Assembly (NCBI RefSeq): GCF_900105535.1
Contig: NZ_LT629779.1
Span: forward strand, 2,728,001-2,792,000
Direction of reading: 5' to 3'
DNA length: 64,000 nt
Origin: Pseudarthrobacter equi
GTDB taxonomy: Bacteria > Actinomycetota > Actinomycetes > Actinomycetales > Micrococcaceae
Below, one piece after another: positions 47,332 to 57,500 of the stretch. The notes beneath the pieces are model-generated. The model saw only the letters and a program-made list of their open reading frames with translations, was not told the origin of the DNA and did not search any database. Position 1 is the first letter of the stretch; each line of letters starts with the position of its first letter. A program made the translations under genes and the position numbers.

Positions 47332-47408
47332 CCTTCGCCGGTACTAACCGGACAGGTTCAACGGGTGTGGATCTCAGCCGGGCCTGGTGCGCGGCACCCC
47401 GTGTCGGT
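47332..47408 (-). promoter_or_regulatory. TPP riboswitch (THI element) of thiD-tenA
   Basis: The minus strand reads GACACGGGGTGC, then GGCTGAGA, then ACCCGTTGAACCTG and CCGGTTAGTACCGGCGAAG, the conserved order of the thiamine-pyrophosphate aptamer. The final CGAAG of the aptamer runs into GAAGGG and the start ATG two bases later. Ligand binding therefore probably hides the ribosome site, giving translational repression. Confidence 0.95.
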
Positions 47409-47493
47409 TCCCCAGCCTAGCCGCTGGACGGCAGTCAACCGAAAGGTGACTGCACCTGTTAAGTGCGCTGCTGAGGGCCGTTCCCCGTTAACG

Positions 47494-47538
47494 GCAGATG
47501 CCCGGCCCCACCACAGGAGTGGAGGGCCGGGCATCTGC
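47494..47538 (-). terminator. Terminator of rne
   Basis: A perfect 15-bp stem, GCAGATGCCCGGCCC / GGGCCGGGCATCTGC, with a 15-base loop that can pair further, 16 bases after the rne stop. Confidence 0.75.
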
Positions 47539-47553
47539 AGTGCCTGGGCAGGG

Positions 47554-50500
47554 TCAGAGCTCGGAAGCAGGAACCCCTACGCCAAGGATGATGGGCGCAT
47601 CGGCTTTGGCTGCCGGCTCTGCCGGCGCTGCGGGCTGGGGCGCTTTGGCGGCATGGGAGTGGCCTTCGCTGGCCGACGGGACGTTCTCATGGTGTTCCAC
47701 GGTGGTCTCGTTGGCTGCGCCCTGCGCCCTGCTTGCACTCCGGTTACGCCGCGGACGGCGCTGCCGGGACAGGTCGGGGGCGGCAGGCGCAACGGGCTGC
47801 TGGGGTGCCGCAACCGCTGCCTCCGCCGGTTCGGGGGTGGCCGGCGCGGCCTGGGCCGTCCCGGACTCCTGTGGCTGGCTGCCAACAGGCGAAGCCGGCT
47901 GGCCCAGGTGGGCAAACGCTTCGGCAAGCCGGTCAAGCGACAGCGCAGGCGAGGCTTGGTGCTCGTCTGCGTGCTCAACGAAGGGCAGCGCGACCTTCTC
48001 GCCGCCGAACGTCAGGACAGCTGCCGGGCGTGCCGGCGTCCCGTCGTCGTGCTTCTCCGTTGTGCCCGCGTCCTGCTGGGCGGGGGCCAGCCGGGCCGCC
48101 ACCTCATCATCATGCAGGTGTGCGGCGTGGGCAGCAGCAGCAATGTTGGCCAGGGCCAGCCTGGTGGCTTCAGCCTTGGCATGGCGTTCGGCCTCGTGCG
48201 GGTCCGGCTGGACGGGGTGGGCAGCCACCGCTGCGGGTGCGGGTGCCTGTTCGACCGGCTGGCCGCCACGTCCACGGCGGCGCTTGCGTTCGCCGCGCGT
48301 ACCTTCCTGGCTGCTGTCGGTGCGCTGGCCCTCGTTGCGCTGACCCTCACTGCGCTGGCCCTCGCTGCGGTTGCCCTCGTTTCGGTTCCCGTTGGTGCGG
48401 GAATCGGAGCGGTTGTCTGAGCGGTGGACGTGCTGCTCGGCTGCCACGATGTTGGCGCGGCGGTGCTCTACGGGGTCGTCATGGGTGACGACGCCGCGGC
48501 CCGCGCAGGCTTCGCACTGCTCGCCGAAGACTTCCAGGAGCCCGGTGCCCATGCGCTTGCGGGTCATCTGGACGAGTCCCAGCGAGGTGACTTCCGCCAC
48601 CTGGTGCTTGGTCCGGTCGCGGCCCAGGCATTCCACCATGCGGCGCAGGACGAGGTCGCGGTTCGATTCCAGGACCATGTCGATGAAGTCGATCACGATG
48701 ATGCCGCCGATGTCGCGCAGCCGCAGCTGGCGCACCACTTCCTCGGCCGCTTCAAGGTTGTTCTTCGTGACGGTTTCTTCGAGGTTGCCGCCGCTGCCGG
48801 TGAACTTGCCGGTGTTGACGTCCACCACGGTCATGGCTTCGGTCCGGTCGATCACCAGTGAGCCGCCGGAGGGCAGGAACACCTTGCGTTCGAGGGCCTT
48901 GTGGATCTGCTCATCAATCCGCCAGGCAGCGAAGATGTCCTGGTCCTTGGTCCACTTTTCCAGGCGTCCCACCAGGTCCGGCGCCACATAGGTGACGTAG
49001 GCCTCGATGGTGTCCCAGGCGTCCTCGCCGGAGACGATCAGCTTGGAGAAGTCCTCGTTGAAGACGTCACGGACCACCTTTATGGTGAGGTCGGGCTCGC
49101 CGTACAGCAGCTCCGGAGCCAGGACCTTGGTGGAGGAGGACTGGCTTTCGATGCCTTCCCACTGGGCGCGGAGCCGGTTGATGTCGTGGGTCAGCTCCTC
49201 TTCGGACGCCCCTTCGGCCGCCGTGCGCACAATGACGCCCGCCTGCTCGGGCAGGCGGTCCTTGAGGATGCGCTTGAGCCGGTTCCGCTCGACGTCGGGC
49301 AGCTTGCGGGAGATTCCGGTCATGGAACCGCCGGGGACGTACACGAGGTAGCGGCCCGGCAGCGAGATTTGGCTGGTCAGGCGGGCGCCCTTGTGGCCCA
49401 CGGGGTCCTTGGTCACCTGGACCAGGACGGTGTCGCCTGACTTCAGCGCGTTCTCGATACGGCGCTGCTTGCCTTCAAGGTTGACGGCTTCCCAGTTCAC
49501 TTCGCCCGCGTAAAGGACGGCGTTGCGGCCGCGTCCGATGTCCACGAAGGCAGCCTCCATGGAGGGCAGCACGTTCTGGACTTTGCCCAGGTAGACGTTG
49601 CCGATCAGCGAGTCCTGCTGGGTCTTGGAGACAAAGTGCTCGGCCAGGACGCCGTCCTCGAGGACGCCAATCTGGATTCTGTCGTCGCGCTGGCGGACGA
49701 TCATCTGCCGGTCCACGGATTCGCGGCGGGCCAGGAACTCCGCTTCGGTGATGACGGTGCGGCGCCGGCCCGTGTCCCGGGATTCGCGGCGGCGCTGCTT
49801 CTTGGCTTCCAGTCGGGTGGAGCCCTTAACGCTGGTCACCCGGTTGCTGGCGGGCGCCTCGCTGACGGCACGCGGTGCGCGCACGCGGGTAACGGTGTTG
49901 GGCGGATCGTCGTCGTTGCCGCCGGTCAGTTCGAGGTCCTGGTCACCGCGGCGGCGGCGACGACGACGGCGGGACGTCACGCCGTCCTCGGCCGGACCGG
50001 CTTCTTCCTCGTCCGATTCGTCGGCGGCGTCATCCGCCTCGGAGCCACCGGTTCCGGCGTCGTCGCGCTCGTCCAGACGGCTGCGCCCCCGGCGGCCACG
50101 GCTGCGGCGCCGGCGGCGGCTGGAGGATTCCTCGGATTCGTTGTCCTCGGCGTCGTCTTCGTCCTCGGCCTCCTCCGCTGCGGCGGCGGGCGTAGCGGGG
50201 CGGACGACGGTGCTCAGGTCCGGTGCCTGGAACAGCATGGAAGTGGGCGAGCCGGGCTCAAGGAACAGGGAGGCAAACGCGCCCGGTTCCTCGCCAGCCG
50301 CGGTAGCTTCGGCGGCTTCGGCGGCTTCGGCCGGCGTCGCAGCGGATTCTCCTGCTGCAGCGGCAGCTGCCGTGCCGGGGGCCTGCTCCGGGGCGGCCTC
50401 GGCTGCGGTTTCGACGGCGGTAAGTTCCTGTTCGGCGGGCTTCTCTGCTGCTGCCTCTACGGCCGCCTCCCGGGCCACGGCGCCCTGGTCCGCCGTTTCA

Positions 50501-51021
50501 GCGTCCAGCGCGGCAGCGGTGACGGGCAGTTCCTGGGCAGGGGCCGGCGTTTCGGCGGGGGCCAGCGTTTCTGCAGGTGCCCCCGCAGGAGCAGCTTTCC
50601 TCGTGGCAACGCGACGGCGGCGGACCGGCTTGGTCTCGGTGGGTTCCGCGGGTACTTCGCTGGCAGCAGGCGCTTCTGCGGCGGTGGCAGCTTCGGCGGG
50701 GGCAGCGTCAGCGGCCGCACCGGCTTCCGTGGAGTCTGCATCGGTGGCAAAGGCAGGCAGCGGCTCGGCGGCGTCTGCCTTCTTCTTGGCCCGGGGCCGG
50801 CGCACGGCGGTTTTGGCCGGGGCTGAGGGGGCACCCTCATTGCCGGCCGACGCAACGGCGGTTGGGGCATCGTTCGGAGCCACCTCGGCGGCGGCTGCGG
50901 CTACGGCGTCATCGGCCTTCGGCGCTGCCTTGCGTCGGGTCCGGGGAGCCTTTTTGGGTTCGGCCGCGGCTTCCACAGCCGGTTCAACCTCGTTAACGGA
51001 AAGCTCAGTTTCATTGTTCAT
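47554..51021 (-). CDS. rne: Ribonuclease E/G
   Basis: A 1155-residue endoribonuclease. The catalytic core lies at about residues 430-860: an S1 domain with GNVYLGKVQNVLPSMEAAFV, then the DNase I-like sites TVVDVNTGKFTG and IIVIDFIDM that hold the catalytic aspartates, and the zinc-link CEACAGRG. It is flanked by a long Ala/Glu/Pro-rich N-terminal extension (about 420 residues, with Arg/Ser-rich SSSRRRRRSRGRRGR) and a low-complexity C-terminal tail. This is the Streptomyces-type layout, with the core in the middle. I chose ATG 51021. The tail includes a 15-base tandem repeat coding QRNEG/QRSEG units. It initiates mRNA decay and rRNA processing. Confidence 0.94.
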   Translation of the reverse strand: MNNETELSVNEVEPAVEAAAEPKKAPRTRRKAAPKADDAVAAAAAEVAPNDAPTAVASAGNEGAPSAPAKTAVRRPRAKKKADAAEPLPAFATDADSTEAGAAADAAPAEAATAAEAPAASEVPAEPTETKPVRRRRVATRKAAPAGAPAETLAPAETPAPAQELPVTAAALDAETADQGAVAREAAVEAAAEKPAEQELTAVETAAEAAPEQAPGTAAAAAAGESAATPAEAAEAAEATAAGEEPGAFASLFLEPGSPTSMLFQAPDLSTVVRPATPAAAAEEAEDEDDAEDNESEESSSRRRRRSRGRRGRSRLDERDDAGTGGSEADDAADESDEEEAGPAEDGVTSRRRRRRRRGDQDLELTGGNDDDPPNTVTRVRAPRAVSEAPASNRVTSVKGSTRLEAKKQRRRESRDTGRRRTVITEAEFLARRESVDRQMIVRQRDDRIQIGVLEDGVLAEHFVSKTQQDSLIGNVYLGKVQNVLPSMEAAFVDIGRGRNAVLYAGEVNWEAVNLEGKQRRIENALKSGDTVLVQVTKDPVGHKGARLTSQISLPGRYLVYVPGGSMTGISRKLPDVERNRLKRILKDRLPEQAGVIVRTAAEGASEEELTHDINRLRAQWEGIESQSSSTKVLAPELLYGEPDLTIKVVRDVFNEDFSKLIVSGEDAWDTIEAYVTYVAPDLVGRLEKWTKDQDIFAAWRIDEQIHKALERKVFLPSGGSLVIDRTEAMTVVDVNTGKFTGSGGNLEETVTKNNLEAAEEVVRQLRLRDIGGIIVIDFIDMVLESNRDLVLRRMVECLGRDRTKHQVAEVTSLGLVQMTRKRMGTGLLEVFGEQCEACAGRGVVTHDDPVEHRRANIVAAEQHVHRSDNRSDSRTNGNRNEGNRSEGQRSEGQRNEGQRTDSSQEGTRGERKRRRGRGGQPVEQAPAPAAVAAHPVQPDPHEAERHAKAEATRLALANIAAAAHAAHLHDDEVAARLAPAQQDAGTTEKHDDGTPARPAAVLTFGGEKVALPFVEHADEHQASPALSLDRLAEAFAHLGQPASPVGSQPQESGTAQAAPATPEPAEAAVAAPQQPVAPAAPDLSRQRRPRRNRSASRAQGAANETTVEHHENVPSASEGHSHAAKAPQPAAPAEPAAKADAPIILGVGVPASEL
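48322..48396 (-). repeat. Tandem 15-base repeats in the rne tail
   Basis: Five units based on GCGCTGGCCCTCGTT run head to tail with decreasing match. On the coding strand they give NEGQR, SEGQR and SEGNR. The unit keeps the frame, so copy number can vary without breaking the protein. Confidence 0.75.
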
Positions 51022-51460
51022 CTGTGGCAACACTCCTGCCCCTGACGTACCGCCACATCCGGCACCCATTGGGGCACATATTGTCAAAACCCGCAGGCGC
51101 TGACAGAAGTCAAGTGGATGCTCCCAGGTTCGCACCGGCAATGGGGTGCGGCAGCCCGTAGGAGCCAGTGGAAAGTTCTGAAACCCGTTGTTCTACATGC
51201 CACAACCAGGTGCCGTCCAATGGAGATTGCGGGAGTGTCGGAACAATCCGAAGCCTGCCCTGCTCGTCATTGGCGGTCTTGGGAACAAACCACCGGACCG
51301 GAGACCGAATGTGGTTCGGCTTCCAGCCACGTTCATTCTCTCACACGCGGGGTAAATCACGTGGGAAGGTGCCGCGGGCTTTCTGTTCCCTGGGCGTTGC
51401 GTCCAGCCGCCGGCGTTACAATCAGGCTCAGGAGCACCGGACGAAAAGGACGCCATACCA
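51022..51460. other. Gene-free divergent region between rne and VKOR gene
   Basis: No supported gene. A TACAAT at 51417-51422 is a good -10 for the VKOR gene, giving a leader of about 30 bases with AAGGA at 51446-51450. On the minus strand TTGACA occurs about 50 bases before rne, but with no matching -10 at 16-18 bases. The rest shows no repeats or RNA motif that I recognise. Confidence 0.4.
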
Positions 51461-52132
51461 ATGCCCAGCATCTCCCCCGTCAGCGGCACGCCAGCCCAGG
51501 AGCGGACCACCACCCCGGACAGCGCCCCGGCGGCTAATACGCCGGTGATGGCCCGGAACCGGCCCTTCGGCTGGCTCCTGGTGATTACCGGAGTTATCGG
51601 CTGGCTCGCTTCCGGAACCCTGGTCCTGGAAAAGCTCGCGGTGCTGCAGGATCCCAACCACACCACCGTGTGCGATGTAAACCCGTTTATCTCCTGCGGC
51701 GAAGTGATGAAGACCTGGCAGAGCTCACTCTTTGGCTTCCCCAACATGTTCATCGGGATCGTGGCGTTCGCCATCATCATTACCGTGGGCATGGCCCTGT
51801 TGTCCGGCGCCACGTTTGCCCGCTGGTACTGGATCGGGCTGCAGGCCGGCGTTACCCTCGGCTTCATCTTCGTGGTGTGGCTGTGGTCCCAGGCCCTTTA
51901 TGACATCCACGTCCTGTGCCCGTTCTGCATGATCGTCTGGGCCGCGATGATCCCGCTCTTTGTCTGGACCACCATCCGCAACATCTCGGCCGGAGTCATT
52001 CCCGTCCCCTCGGGGGCCGCCCGCGTCGTGGGCGATTCCGGCTGGATCATCGTGGCGCTGATCTACGTGGGCGTGATTGCCAGCATCTTCTTCGCCTTCA
52101 TCCAGGTGTTCGCCGGCACGTCAGGGTTCTAG
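51461..52132 (+). CDS. Vitamin K epoxide reductase family protein
   Basis: A 223-residue integral membrane protein of the VKOR family with five hydrophobic segments (first at about residues 38-60). Conserved cysteines are C75 and C85 in TTVCDVNPFISCGEV and the active-site pair CPFC (about residues 157-160) in HVLCPFCMIVWAAM. It reoxidises a periplasmic or extracytoplasmic DsbA-type thiol oxidase with quinone as acceptor. No thioredoxin domain is fused. A perfect 25-bp inverted repeat follows and ends its transcript together with that of ndk. Confidence 0.92.
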   Translation: MPSISPVSGTPAQERTTTPDSAPAANTPVMARNRPFGWLLVITGVIGWLASGTLVLEKLAVLQDPNHTTVCDVNPFISCGEVMKTWQSSLFGFPNMFIGIVAFAIIITVGMALLSGATFARWYWIGLQAGVTLGFIFVVWLWSQALYDIHVLCPFCMIVWAAMIPLFVWTTIRNISAGVIPVPSGAARVVGDSGWIIVALIYVGVIASIFFAFIQVFAGTSGF

Positions 52133-52147
52133 CCGCCCAGAGCCCTA

Positions 52148-52202
52148 GGACCAACAGATAAGGCCAATGTTCACGAAGAACATTGGCCTTATCTGTTGGT
52201 CC
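52148..52202. terminator. Perfect 25-bp bidirectional terminator
   Basis: Two arms of 25 bases each (left from GGACCAACAG to CAATGTTC, right the exact complement) flank an ACGAA loop. It sits between the converging VKOR and ndk genes. The stem is far longer than usual and has A/T-rich parts in the middle, so it can stop polymerase from both sides. Confidence 0.8.
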
Positions 52203-52232
52203 GCACCACCATGGCGGCGCGGAGGGCGGGTC

Positions 52233-52646
52233 CTAGAACCAGATCTTGATCTCGCGCTCAGCGGAGTCCGAGGAGTCTGAGCCGTGCACCAGGTTCTGCT
52301 GCACCTTCAGTCCCCAGTCGCGGCCGAAGTCGCCGCGGATGGTGCCCGGAGCCGCGGTGGTGGGATCGGTGGTGCCTGCCAGTGAACGGAAGCCTTCGAT
52401 GACGCGGTGGCCTTCAAAGATCGCGGCAACCACAGGGCCGCTGAGCATGAACTCCACCAGCGGCTCGTAGAACGGCTTGCCCACGTGCTCTTCGTAGTGC
52501 TGCTCGAGCAGCTCGCGGGTGGCGTTCACCTTTTTGAGTTCGGCCAGGGCGTAGCCCTTGGCTTCGATCCGGGCCAGGATGGCGCCGGTGAGGTTACGGG
52601 CGACGCCGTCGGGCTTGATCAGGACGAGGGTGCGCTCAGTGGTCAC
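52233..52646 (-). CDS. ndk: Nucleoside diphosphate kinase
   Basis: A 137-residue enzyme that transfers phosphate between nucleoside tri- and diphosphates. The phospho-histidine segment is NLVHGSDSSDSAEREI (His about residue 119). The N-terminal RTLVLIKPDGVARNL is typical. GTG start 52646 is supported by GGAG seven bases upstream. It is the last gene of ileS-folC-DUF4233-ndk, a common actinobacterial order. Confidence 0.97.
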   Translation of the reverse strand: MTTERTLVLIKPDGVARNLTGAILARIEAKGYALAELKKVNATRELLEQHYEEHVGKPFYEPLVEFMLSGPVVAAIFEGHRVIEGFRSLAGTTDPTTAAPGTIRGDFGRDWGLKVQQNLVHGSDSSDSAEREIKIWF

Positions 52647-52697
52647 AACTGCTCCAATGCGTTGGTGGGGTTTCGGGTCAAGTCTACGGGGGCTGCC

Positions 52698-53156
52698 CTA
52701 CTGGGCCGGACCGGATCCGGCGGGCTGGTCCGGGTTGGCGGCTTCCCACGCGGCCTGTTCACGTTCGCGTTGCCCGGCTTCGCGGTCCAGCCTGATTCCC
52801 GTGCGGATGCCGTACCACCAGCAGATGGCGAACAGTACGCCCACCAGGAACATGGCAGGTTCGAAGATGCCGGTGAGGATCAGCACCACCTGCAGCACCC
52901 AGCCCAGTCCGATGCCCCAGGGCTTGCGGAGGAACGCGCAGGCCAGCACCATGACCACGCTCAGGGCAATCCCGACGCCCAGGATCAGCGCCGGCGGGAA
53001 CTCGCCGCGGCGCAGGCCGAACACTGCCAGGGTGGCAAAGAACATGACGAACGCCTCCAGCAGGAGGACCGTCGAGGCGAACATGACCTTAGTGGAGCGC
53101 CGTTTCTTCGGCATGCCCGGGCGCCATTCGCGCTGGGCCTTGGTCAGCCTGGCCAT
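52698..53156 (-). CDS. DUF4233 domain-containing membrane protein
   Basis: A 152-residue protein with four hydrophobic helices (first at VMFASTVLLLEAFVMFFATL), a basic N-terminus and a charged C-terminal tail. DUF4233 proteins regularly follow folC in actinobacteria. The start is three bases after the folC stop. Function unknown. Confidence 0.85.
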   Translation of the reverse strand: MARLTKAQREWRPGMPKKRRSTKVMFASTVLLLEAFVMFFATLAVFGLRRGEFPPALILGVGIALSVVMVLACAFLRKPWGIGLGWVLQVVLILTGIFEPAMFLVGVLFAICWWYGIRTGIRLDREAGQREREQAAWEAANPDQPAGSGPAQ

Positions 53157-53159
53157 GGA

Positions 53160-54518
53160 TTACGCCTCCGTCTTTCCGAGCAGGATGCGGGCCTCGGCCA
53201 CGAGGGTGATGGAGCCCGTGACCAGCACACCGCCGGAGAGGTCGTCGTTCGCTTCGGCCCGTTCCACCGCCCATTCCAGGGCGTCGTCGAGCTTTTCTTC
53301 AATATGCACGTTGTCCTCGCCGAAGCCGAGGTCAATGGCCAGCTCGGCCAGTTCGGCGGCCGGCACGGCCCGCGGCGAATTGGACTGCGTAAAGCAGTAC
53401 TCCTCCGCCACGTCCCCCAGGGATTCCTTGAGTTCACGGAGGATCTCCTCCGCGTCCTTCTCCTTGAGCACGCCCACCACAGGGACCAGCCGGGAGAAGG
53501 TAAAGGCCTCCTTCAGGGCCGCGGCCGAAGCCTTGATGCCGTCCGGGTTGTGGGCAGCGTCCACGATGATGGTGGGTGCAGACCGCACCACTTCCAGCCT
53601 GCCGGGCGAGGTTGCGGCGGCGAGGCCTTCCTGCAGGACGTCGAAGGGCAGTTCCTTTTCGCCGCCGAAGAACGCCTCCAGGGCCGCTACGGCCACGGCT
53701 GCGTTCTGCGCCTGGTGGGCGCCATGGAGCGGGACCAGCAGGTCCGGGTAGCGCCCGGCGATGCCCTGGATGGTGACCATCTGGCCGCCCACGGCAACGG
53801 TGCGGGATTCGACGCCGAACTCCACGCCCTCGAAGCGGAACGGCACGCCAACTTCCTTGGCTTTTTCCAGCAGGACCTGCGCAGCGTCCAGGGGCTGCGC
53901 GGCACTGACCAGGAAGCCTCCGGGCTTGATGATGCCGGCTTTTTCGTGCGCGATGTCCTCGGTGGTGTCCCCCAGCAGGTCCGTGTGGTCCAGCGAGATC
54001 GGGGTAATCACCGATACCTGTCCGTCGCCCACGTTGGTGGCGTCGGTGATGCCTCCCAGGCCCACTTCGATGATGGCCACGTTGACGGGCTGGTCGGCGA
54101 AAACAGCGAAGCCCAGGATGGTGAGGCATTCGAAGTACGTCAGGCGGGGCTGCCCTTCCGCCTCCAGCTCGGCATCCACGATCTGCAGGTAGGGACGGAT
54201 CTCGTCCCAGATCCGAACGAACGTTTCGTCGGAGACCGGGTGCCCGTCAATGCTGATCCGTTCCGTGACCTTGGACAGGTGCGGGCTGGTGTAGCGCCCG
54301 GTGCTCAGTCCCTGGGCCCGCAGCACGGACTCGATCATGCGGGACGTGGACGTCTTGCCGTTGGTTCCGGTCACGTGGATGATCGGGAACGCCTTGTTGG
54401 GTTCGCCGAGCACATCCATGGCGCGGAAAAGCGGGGCGAGCCGGGGCTCCATCTTGTTTTCCGGCGCACGCCCCAGCAGTTCGGCGTAGACGCTTTCCAC
54501 GGAAAATTCGTCAGTCAT
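53160..54518 (-). CDS. folC: Folylpolyglutamate synthase / dihydrofolate synthase
   Basis: A 452-residue ATP-dependent ligase of the Mur ligase type that adds glutamate to folates. The P-loop is VTGTNGKTSTSRMIES (about residues 45-60); GLGGITDATNVGDGQ and DAAHNPDGIKASAAALKE are further family motifs. It starts three bases after ileS and is followed by DUF4233 at three bases, so all are one transcript. Confidence 0.95.
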   Translation of the reverse strand: MTDEFSVESVYAELLGRAPENKMEPRLAPLFRAMDVLGEPNKAFPIIHVTGTNGKTSTSRMIESVLRAQGLSTGRYTSPHLSKVTERISIDGHPVSDETFVRIWDEIRPYLQIVDAELEAEGQPRLTYFECLTILGFAVFADQPVNVAIIEVGLGGITDATNVGDGQVSVITPISLDHTDLLGDTTEDIAHEKAGIIKPGGFLVSAAQPLDAAQVLLEKAKEVGVPFRFEGVEFGVESRTVAVGGQMVTIQGIAGRYPDLLVPLHGAHQAQNAAVAVAALEAFFGGEKELPFDVLQEGLAAATSPGRLEVVRSAPTIIVDAAHNPDGIKASAAALKEAFTFSRLVPVVGVLKEKDAEEILRELKESLGDVAEEYCFTQSNSPRAVPAAELAELAIDLGFGEDNVHIEEKLDDALEWAVERAEANDDLSGGVLVTGSITLVAEARILLGKTEA

Positions 54519-54521
54519 GCC

Positions 54522-57500
54522 TTAGGCCTCCACTTTTTCTACGACGACGGCGGGCTCGGGCACGTCTGCCGGTTCGGCCGTCAGGTCTACCGTCAGCGTC
54601 TCCCCCTTGACCAGTTCCGCGTTGGCCTCCAGGGCGTCCACGACGTTCTGCGCGGCGGTAACGGTGGTCCGGATACGGTCGCTGACGTTGAGCCCGGCGT
54701 CCTTGCGGGCCTGCTGGATGGCGCGGACCATGTCGCGGGCCAGGCCTTCCGCTTCAAGCTCGGGGGTGACCTCGGTGTTGAGGACGACGAAGCCGCCGCC
54801 GGGCAGGACTGCGACAGCAGAGGACGCAGAGGACGCGGCAGCACTGCCGTCGGACTCTGCAACCACCGTCTCGAGGGTGTATTCCTGTGGCTCGAGCTGC
54901 AGGCCCCCGGCGGTGACAACGCCCGAGTCATCCACAGACCAGTCCCCGGACTTGGAGCCCTTGATGGCCAGCTGGACGTTCTTGCCAAGGCGCGGCCCTG
55001 CGGCGCGGGCGTTGACTACCAACTTCTGCTGGATGCCGAACTCCTCCGGGGAGGCAGTGGCGGCGTCGAGGAGGCGGACGGAGCGGATGTTCAGTTCGTC
55101 CGCGACGACGGCGGCGAAGCCTTCCAGCGCGTCCGCACCGGGTGCCACCACGGTGAGTTCCTGCAGCGGCAGGCGGACACGCAGGTTGGCGGCCTTGCGG
55201 AGCGAGGATCCGGTGGAGCAGATCTGCTGCACCTTGTCCATGGCGTCCACGAGGTCCGGGTTGGCCGGGAAGAGGTCCGCGTCCGGCCAGTCGGCAAGAT
55301 GCACAGAGCGGCCGCCGGTCAGGCCGCGCCAGATTTCCTCGGTGACCAGCGGCAGCAGCGAAGCAGCGGCACGGGACACAGCCTCCAGGGCAGTGAACAG
55401 GGCGTCGAAAGCATCCTGGTCCTCGTCGAAGAACCGCTGGCGGCTGCGGCGGACGTACCAGTTGGTGAGCATGTCCAGGTAGCTGCGCAGCGCGTCGCAG
55501 GCGCCGGAGATGTCGTAGTCGTCCAGCCGCTCCGTCATGCTGCGGACCAGGTCTCCGGTGTTGGCCAGGAGGTACTGGTCCATGGTGTCGGCGTACCCGT
55601 CGTACCGGAGCTTCGCTTCGTAGCCGTCCCCACCGTTTGCTGCATTCGTGTACAGCGTGAAGAAGCTGTAAACGTTCCACAGCGGCAGGATGACCTGGCG
55701 GACGCCGTCGCGGATGCCCTGCTCGGTGACGATCAGGTTGCCGCCGCGAAGGATGGGGCTGGACATCAGGAACCAGCGCATGGCGTCGGAGCCGTCACGG
55801 TCCAGCACTTCGGACACGTCCGGGTAGTTCCGGAGGCTCTTGGACATTTTTTGCCCATCGGAGCCCAGCACGATGCCGTGGCTGATGACGTTCCGGAACG
55901 CCGGCCGGTCGAACAACGCGGTGGACAGGATGTGCAGCATGTAGAACCAGCCGCGCGTCTGGCCGATGTACTCCACGATGAAGTCCGCGGGGTTGTGGGT
56001 GTCGAACCAGGCTTCGTTCTCGAACGGGTAGTGGACCTGGCCGTACGGCATGGAGCCGGAATCGAACCAGACGTCCAGGACGTCCTCCACGCGCCGCATC
56101 ACGGACTGTCCCTCTTCCGGGGTGCGGGGATCGTCCGGGTTGGGCCGGGTCAGTTCGTCGATGAACGGACGGTGCAGGTCCACCTGGCCGTCCTTGTTCA
56201 AGGGGAGGCGGCCAAAGTCCGCTTCGATCTCCGCGAGGGAGCCGTAGACGTCGGTGCGCGGGTAATCGGGGTCGCTGGACTGCCACACGGGGATGGGGCT
56301 GCCCCAGTACCGGTTGCGGCTGATGGACCAGTCGCGGGCATTTGCCAGCCATTTGCCGAACTGGCCGTCCTTGACGTTGCCGGGGATCCAGTTGATCTCC
56401 TGGTTCAGCTCGGACATGCGGTCCTTGAACTTGGTGACCTCCACGTACCAGGAGGACACCGCACGGTAGATCAGCGGGTTGCGGCACCGCCAGCAATGCG
56501 GGTAGCTGTGCTCGTAGCTGGCCTGGCGGACCAGGCGGCCCTGGGCGCGGAGCACCTGGGTGATGGGTTTGTTGGCCTCGAAGACCTGCAGGCCGGCGAT
56601 GTCGTGGAGGTCGCCGTGCGTGAACAGCGGCAGGAACTTCGCGCCTTCATCGACGGAGAGGACCACGGGGATGCCGGCTTCCTCACACACCTTCTGGTCG
56701 TCTTCACCATAGGCGGGAGCCTGGTGGACGATGCCGGTGCCGTCAGTGGTGGTCACGTAGTCGGCCACGAGGAAGCGCCAGGCGTTCTCCATGCCGTACT
56801 TTTCATTGTCACTGAAGTCGTCCCAGAGCCGCTGGTACTGCAGCCCCTCAAGTTCGGTACCGGTGTGGGTGGACACCACTGCCGCTTCCGCGTCTTCGAA
56901 TCCGTCGTAGCCGAGGTCCTTGGCATAGGCGCCGATGAGGTCCGCAGCGAGGAGGAAGGTACCGGTCACAGGGGCATCGGCGGATGCAGCCTTGATGCCG
57001 TTGGGTCCGGCGGGCAGCACGGCGTAGGTGATGGAAGGCCCGACGGCGAGCGCGGCGTTGGTGGGAAGGGTCCAGGGGGTGGTGGTCCAGGCGAGGGCCT
57101 GTACCCCTGCCAGCTGCCGGGAGAGTTCCGAATCACCCGCGAGGATGGGGAACGTGACCGTAACCGTCTGGTCCTGGCGGTTCTTGTAGACGTCGTCGTC
57201 CATGCGCAGCTCATGGTTGGACAGCGGTGTCTCGTCCTTCCAGCAGTAGGGCAGGACGCGGTAGCCGTTGTAGGTGAGGCCTTTCTCGTGGAGCTGCTTG
57301 AAGGCCCAGAGGACGGACTCCATGTACTCGACGTTGAGCGTCTTGTAGTCGTTGTCGAAGTCCACCCAGCGGGCCTGGCGGGTGACATACGCGCGCCATT
57401 CGTCGGCGTACTTCATCACAGAGGCGCGGCAGGCGTCGTTGAATTTGTCGATGCCCATGGCTTCGATCTGGGTTTTGTCGGTCATGCCCAGCTGCTTCAT

